Origin: Arctopsyche grandis
Lineage: Eukaryota > Arthropoda > Insecta > Trichoptera > Hydropsychidae
Direction of reading: 5' to 3'
Assembly (NCBI RefSeq): GCF_051622035.1
Contig: NC_135364.1
Location: forward strand, 11,795,001-11,859,000
Length of the DNA: 64,000 bases
Part shown: piece by piece, positions 62,301-64,000 of the stretch
How the letters are laid out: the number at the start of each line of letters is the position of its first letter
Numbering within the stretch: the stretch's first letter is position 1
Notes under the pieces: generated by a model
What the model saw: the letters and a program-made list of their open reading frames with translations, nothing else
Told to the model about the DNA's origin: nothing
The model's database searches: none
Program-made: the position numbers and the translations under genes

Positions 62301-63323
62301 TTTTTATGCAAATCTATAATTTTCAATTTGGAACCACCAAACTTGATGGTACTCTCATGGTTCCCTATCTTAGACGGGTTTTGGAAGAGTTCAAATCTCT
62401 TTTAAGGTTTTTTTTTTCAACTTTCACTAACTAGGCTTTTGTGACTAGCGCAACGCCAGGCATTGTTAGTATACTACCAGTGGCTAACCGTGACTTTTAA
62501 AACAAAGGACTAGGAATGGACAAACATATTTTAAAATTTTTTAATTATAATCATCTGTCTTGAAGTAATGAATATAATTTTTCATTTTTGTGCTAACAGA
62601 AATGTCCCCAAGTAGCGTACCTTTCTTAATAAAATGTTGTTTGTCTCCAAAATTTAATCTTCTGAATGCAAAATTCTAAGGCCTCATTATTTGTTTCTGC
62701 GCTGTTCGCACTGATTTATTCTAAGGGAATCGTTTCGAGAGTATATACCGTTTACCATGCACCCTTTTTTATCTTTCGATTTAAGATCTATCGATTTTCG
62801 ATCTTTGCCTTCCGATGTTTGCGTTTTCGGGCGTTTCACTTTCGGGCCCGTGAGGTAGATCCCTCAAAAATACATGGTTAACAAGTCTACTGAAATACGA
62901 TATATTCAGGTTGTCTTGAGGTCCTTTTTCTGCGTAATTACTGTTTATAATAAATCCTCTCGTCACTGTCTTGTCTAGATGATTGCGCAATAAAATATGC
63001 AATACCACGTATGTTGCGGGAGCTTTGAGTGTCTAGTTGAAGGTGCTCAGACGCTCTTATAGTACATACATATGTATATACAACTAGAGCATGAGCCCCT
63101 GGGCTTAGGTATGTACGTCAAGAAAATTCTGCGTCGAGGCGAAATTATGCTAAAATGGCGCAATTTATAATATTCTATTGTGGATACATGTCTGTTTTGA
63201 ACTAGGGAGAAGGAGAAACCTCACGCAGCGTTCGCCCCCGCTTTGGAAGTGAACAGTGACTCTCGAGACTGCGGCATCCTGGCATGCAGACCCGGTTTCT
63301 TGCAAAGATTTGCCAGTATAAAG
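52679..63323 (+). CDS. Oatp30B: Organic anion transporting polypeptide, Oatp30B-like, first three visible exons (partial)
   Basis: Coding join(52810..52874, 60789..60944, 63206..63323); the gene continues past the right edge. The first exon starts after a TTGTTACAG acceptor at 52678, so an untranslated exon lies upstream. ATG at 52810 follows an in-frame TGA at 52738. Frame is kept across both introns (AG/G codons each time), giving 113 codons. The N-terminus is cytoplasmic and unstructured: a basic, Ala-rich start (HERGASAAAP), then SMYAMTGLYSE and an eight-Pro run. The third exon ends DSRDCGILACRPGFLQRFASIK, the segment just before the first membrane helix in OATP/SLCO proteins. OATPs are 12-helix plasma-membrane carriers of amphipathic organic anions. 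No membrane helix is inside the window. Match to Oatp30B rather than another OATP rests on this N-terminal stretch. Confidence 0.85.
52875..53793. other. Oatp30B intron, left part
   Basis: AT-rich intron sequence with nothing further recognised. Confidence 0.5.
53794..54045 (+). mobile_element. Helitron 5' end with attached repeat
   Basis: Begins TCTAATATATAATTTCGAAA, like the Helitrons at 10766 and 61984, then runs into the 6361-type repeat (CACCCCCTGGAG, GAAGAAATGTAGGAG, TCGTACGAATTAA). No 3' CTAG end was identified. Confidence 0.5.
54046..55378. other. Oatp30B intron, nothing recognised
   Basis: AT-rich. Open frames on the minus strand around 54369-54937 show no family resemblance. Confidence 0.4.
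55379..55646 (+). repeat. Solo-LTR-like repeat, copy 2
   Basis: TGTAGCGTAGACGTGTAGA start; collinear with 15304-15612, ending AATCTCTAGCACA. See that entry. Confidence 0.5.
55647..57129. other. Oatp30B intron, nothing recognised
   Basis: No exon, RNA gene or transposon end identified. Confidence 0.4.
57130..57729 (-). pseudogene. LINE fragment, C-terminus after the reverse transcriptase
   Basis: The minus-strand frame reads PHVVYCATVLNMF, then KIQKLQNKAMRGILNV and DELGWMSIRN, the typical region following the RT domain of non-LTR retrotransposons. After a stop, another frame has GVVMYNAFPECV. The sequence ends in TAAATAAATAAAGC. It lies in the Oatp30B intron in antisense. Broken by stops and frame changes. 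Confidence 0.8.
57841..58100 (+). mobile_element. SINE, tRNA-headed
   Basis: Head CAGCATAGCTTGGTGGTTG with B box GGGTTTGATCCC, linker GTTGACCTCGATTGAAAA, then core CGTTTCCTATCAGAGTTTGC and TTGAAACGGTTCC. Same family as 59813 and 63611. Confidence 0.8.
58101..59060. other. Oatp30B intron, nothing recognised
   Basis: AT-rich; no feature identified. Confidence 0.4.
59061..59652 (+). mobile_element. Helitron with internal (AT)n and GGGAAC-type repeats
   Basis: Starts TCATATAAATAATATCGC followed by TCTGTCTGTCTGAGATAAC and ends GCATGCCAGGGTTCAGCTAG before a T. It contains ACCGATTACGATGAAACTTTC and short tandem GGGAACGG / AACGGGAA units, and a long AT run (59298-59379). A second 5' end follows at once (ATAATATCGCTATTCTG, 59653-59705), so two copies are in tandem, the second cut short. 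Confidence 0.72.
59298..59379. repeat. (AT)n microsatellite in a Helitron
   Basis: About 80 bp of nearly pure AT, followed by a GTGT-rich run to 59410. Confidence 0.9.
59813..60256 (+). mobile_element. SINE, full-length with LINE-like 3' stem-loop
   Basis: tRNA-like head (AGCGTGGCTCGGTCG, B box GAGTTCGATCCC), core (CGTTTCCTATCAGAGTTTGC, CATTGTTGAAACG), AT-rich middle, and a tail GGCCAGGAAGGCGCATTGG...TGTAATGCCTTCCTGG followed by A-rich sequence. The tail forms a perfect 10-bp stem and resembles the LINE tail at 41620-41665. Confidence 0.8.
60257..60788. other. Oatp30B intron before exon 2 of the coding region
   Basis: Contains short hairpins (AAAATAGACTA direct/inverted units at 60331-60358). 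The acceptor TTTACAG at 60782-60788 precedes the exon. Confidence 0.5.
61984..62199 (+). mobile_element. Short non-autonomous Helitron
   Basis: Starts TCTAATATATAATTTCGAAA and ends GAGCGAAGCCTAGTAAAACC...ATTAG before T. Collinear with 10766-10978. Lies in the Oatp30B intron between 60944 and 63206. Confidence 0.72.
62475..62735. repeat. Dispersed repeat, copy shared with 38185-38370
   Basis: Shares CCGTGACTTTTAAAACAAA, TTTTTCATTTTTGTGCTAAC and GGGAATCGTTTCG with the earlier copy. It abuts the palindrome half at 62746. Confidence 0.55.
62746..62862. mobile_element. Single arm of the 17.5-kb foldback family
   Basis: Reads TACCGTTTACCATGCACCC, then CGATTTTCGATCTTTGCC and GGGCGTTTCACTTTCGGGCC, ending CCCGTGAGGTAGA. 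This matches the right arm of 17514-17914, but the other arm is missing. Confidence 0.75.
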
Positions 63324-63610
63324 GTACGTATTGTAATTACATTCCTAAACACAATGCTTCCGTCTCCTCCTCCTCCCTTAAATATCCTATATACCCAGAA
63401 CAGGGGTTTGTAAACTACGGCTAGAGAACCACGTTAAGTATTATCTTAAATACTCCGAATATGCTACTTTTATTGTCTTTATGAGTCTTTCGCCTATTTT
63501 CCGGTATGTATGTATAATTTAATTATTTTTGCCATTTGCGCCATTTATTTATCTAAATTTGAAATGGCTCTTTTGCATTGGCATTAAATGGACAGCAACA
63601 TATGTATGTA

Positions 63611-63935
63611 CATAGCTTAGTGGTTAGCGTATAATATTAACAAGTAACAACTGAAGGCTACGGGTTCCACCCTAATCCGGTGCTGCTGGCCAGAACTTGG
63701 ATATATGTGACTCTAAGTCGATCATTTCCTATCAGAGTTTGAAAATTTATCTGATTTCATTGTTGAAACGGTTCCTGCCAAATTGGCCACCCATACTCTC
63801 TTTTATTATTTGATTTTAATTTCAAATTTATAACAATATTATAAATCTATATATAAATATTACATACATATTAAAAATAGGTGTTGCCATGGGGGAAATC
63901 CCGTAATGACACCATGGTAAAAATAAATAAATTTT
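63611..63935 (+). mobile_element. SINE with 3' stem-loop
   Basis: Head TAGCTTAGTGGTTAGCG, core CATTTCCTATCAGAGTTTG and TTGTTGAAACGGTTCC, tail GTTGCCATGGGGGAAATCCCG, TAATGACACCATGG, then AAATAAATAAAT. It lies in the Oatp30B intron after 63323. Confidence 0.78.
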
Positions 63936-64000
63936 AAATAATATAAATAATTACCTTAGTTAAATTTCTAATGCACATGTTCTGCTTTTGATTTCTTCTC

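Noticed and set aside
1-64000. CRISPR arrays, bacterial operons or phage genes
   Set aside because: No regularly spaced direct repeats or compact gene runs. Introns and transposons show eukaryotic nuclear DNA.

Overview
The window looks like insect nuclear DNA. It is AT-rich, its genes are split by introns with GT/AG borders, and it is crowded with insect-type transposons (hAT MITEs, Helitrons, SINEs, LINE tails, a Ty3/Gypsy element). Short palindromic runs of TATGTA/TACATA are scattered throughout. The order cannot be fixed from sequence alone.

Layout. 638-3540 (-) holds a complete nine-exon gene for DAW1/ODA16, the WD-repeat dynein assembly factor (419 codons as spliced here). A tRNA-Pro(UGG) gene follows at 3989-4060 (+). 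From 5.3 to 9.3 kb lies a transposon cluster: several hAT-type MITEs and a SINE. In the last MITE sits a young Ty3/Gypsy-type LTR insertion (7684-9235, identical 123-bp LTRs, 4-bp duplication GATT, tRNA-Trp primer site). Most of the interior of that insertion is not retroelement but spliced cDNA of the U5 snRNP protein SNRNP40, in antisense to the element. A GC-rich stretch at 9.43-9.76 kb looks like a promoter plus first exon. From there to 52.7 kb no protein-coding exon was recognised. This stretch holds MITEs, Helitrons, SINE and LINE fragments, a decayed MSH6-like fragment (22.7 kb) and long featureless AT-rich DNA. From 52679 (+) the start of an organic anion transporter gene, best match Oatp30B, appears as three exons (52679-52874, 60789-60944, 63206-63323) and runs off the right edge. 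The GC-rich stretch at 9.4-9.8 kb may be its untranslated first exon, which would make most of the window one very long intron.

The ordinary genes (DAW1, tRNA-Pro, Oatp30B) share no pathway. The most unusual object is the LTR-flanked SNRNP40 chimera at 7.68-9.24 kb. It appears to be a product of template switching in reverse transcription: two cDNA segments, a 47-bp snap-back hairpin, and junctions with short shared sequence. Second is a SINE family whose 3' stem-loop resembles the tail of a LINE fragment in the same window, with different stem sequences that still pair.
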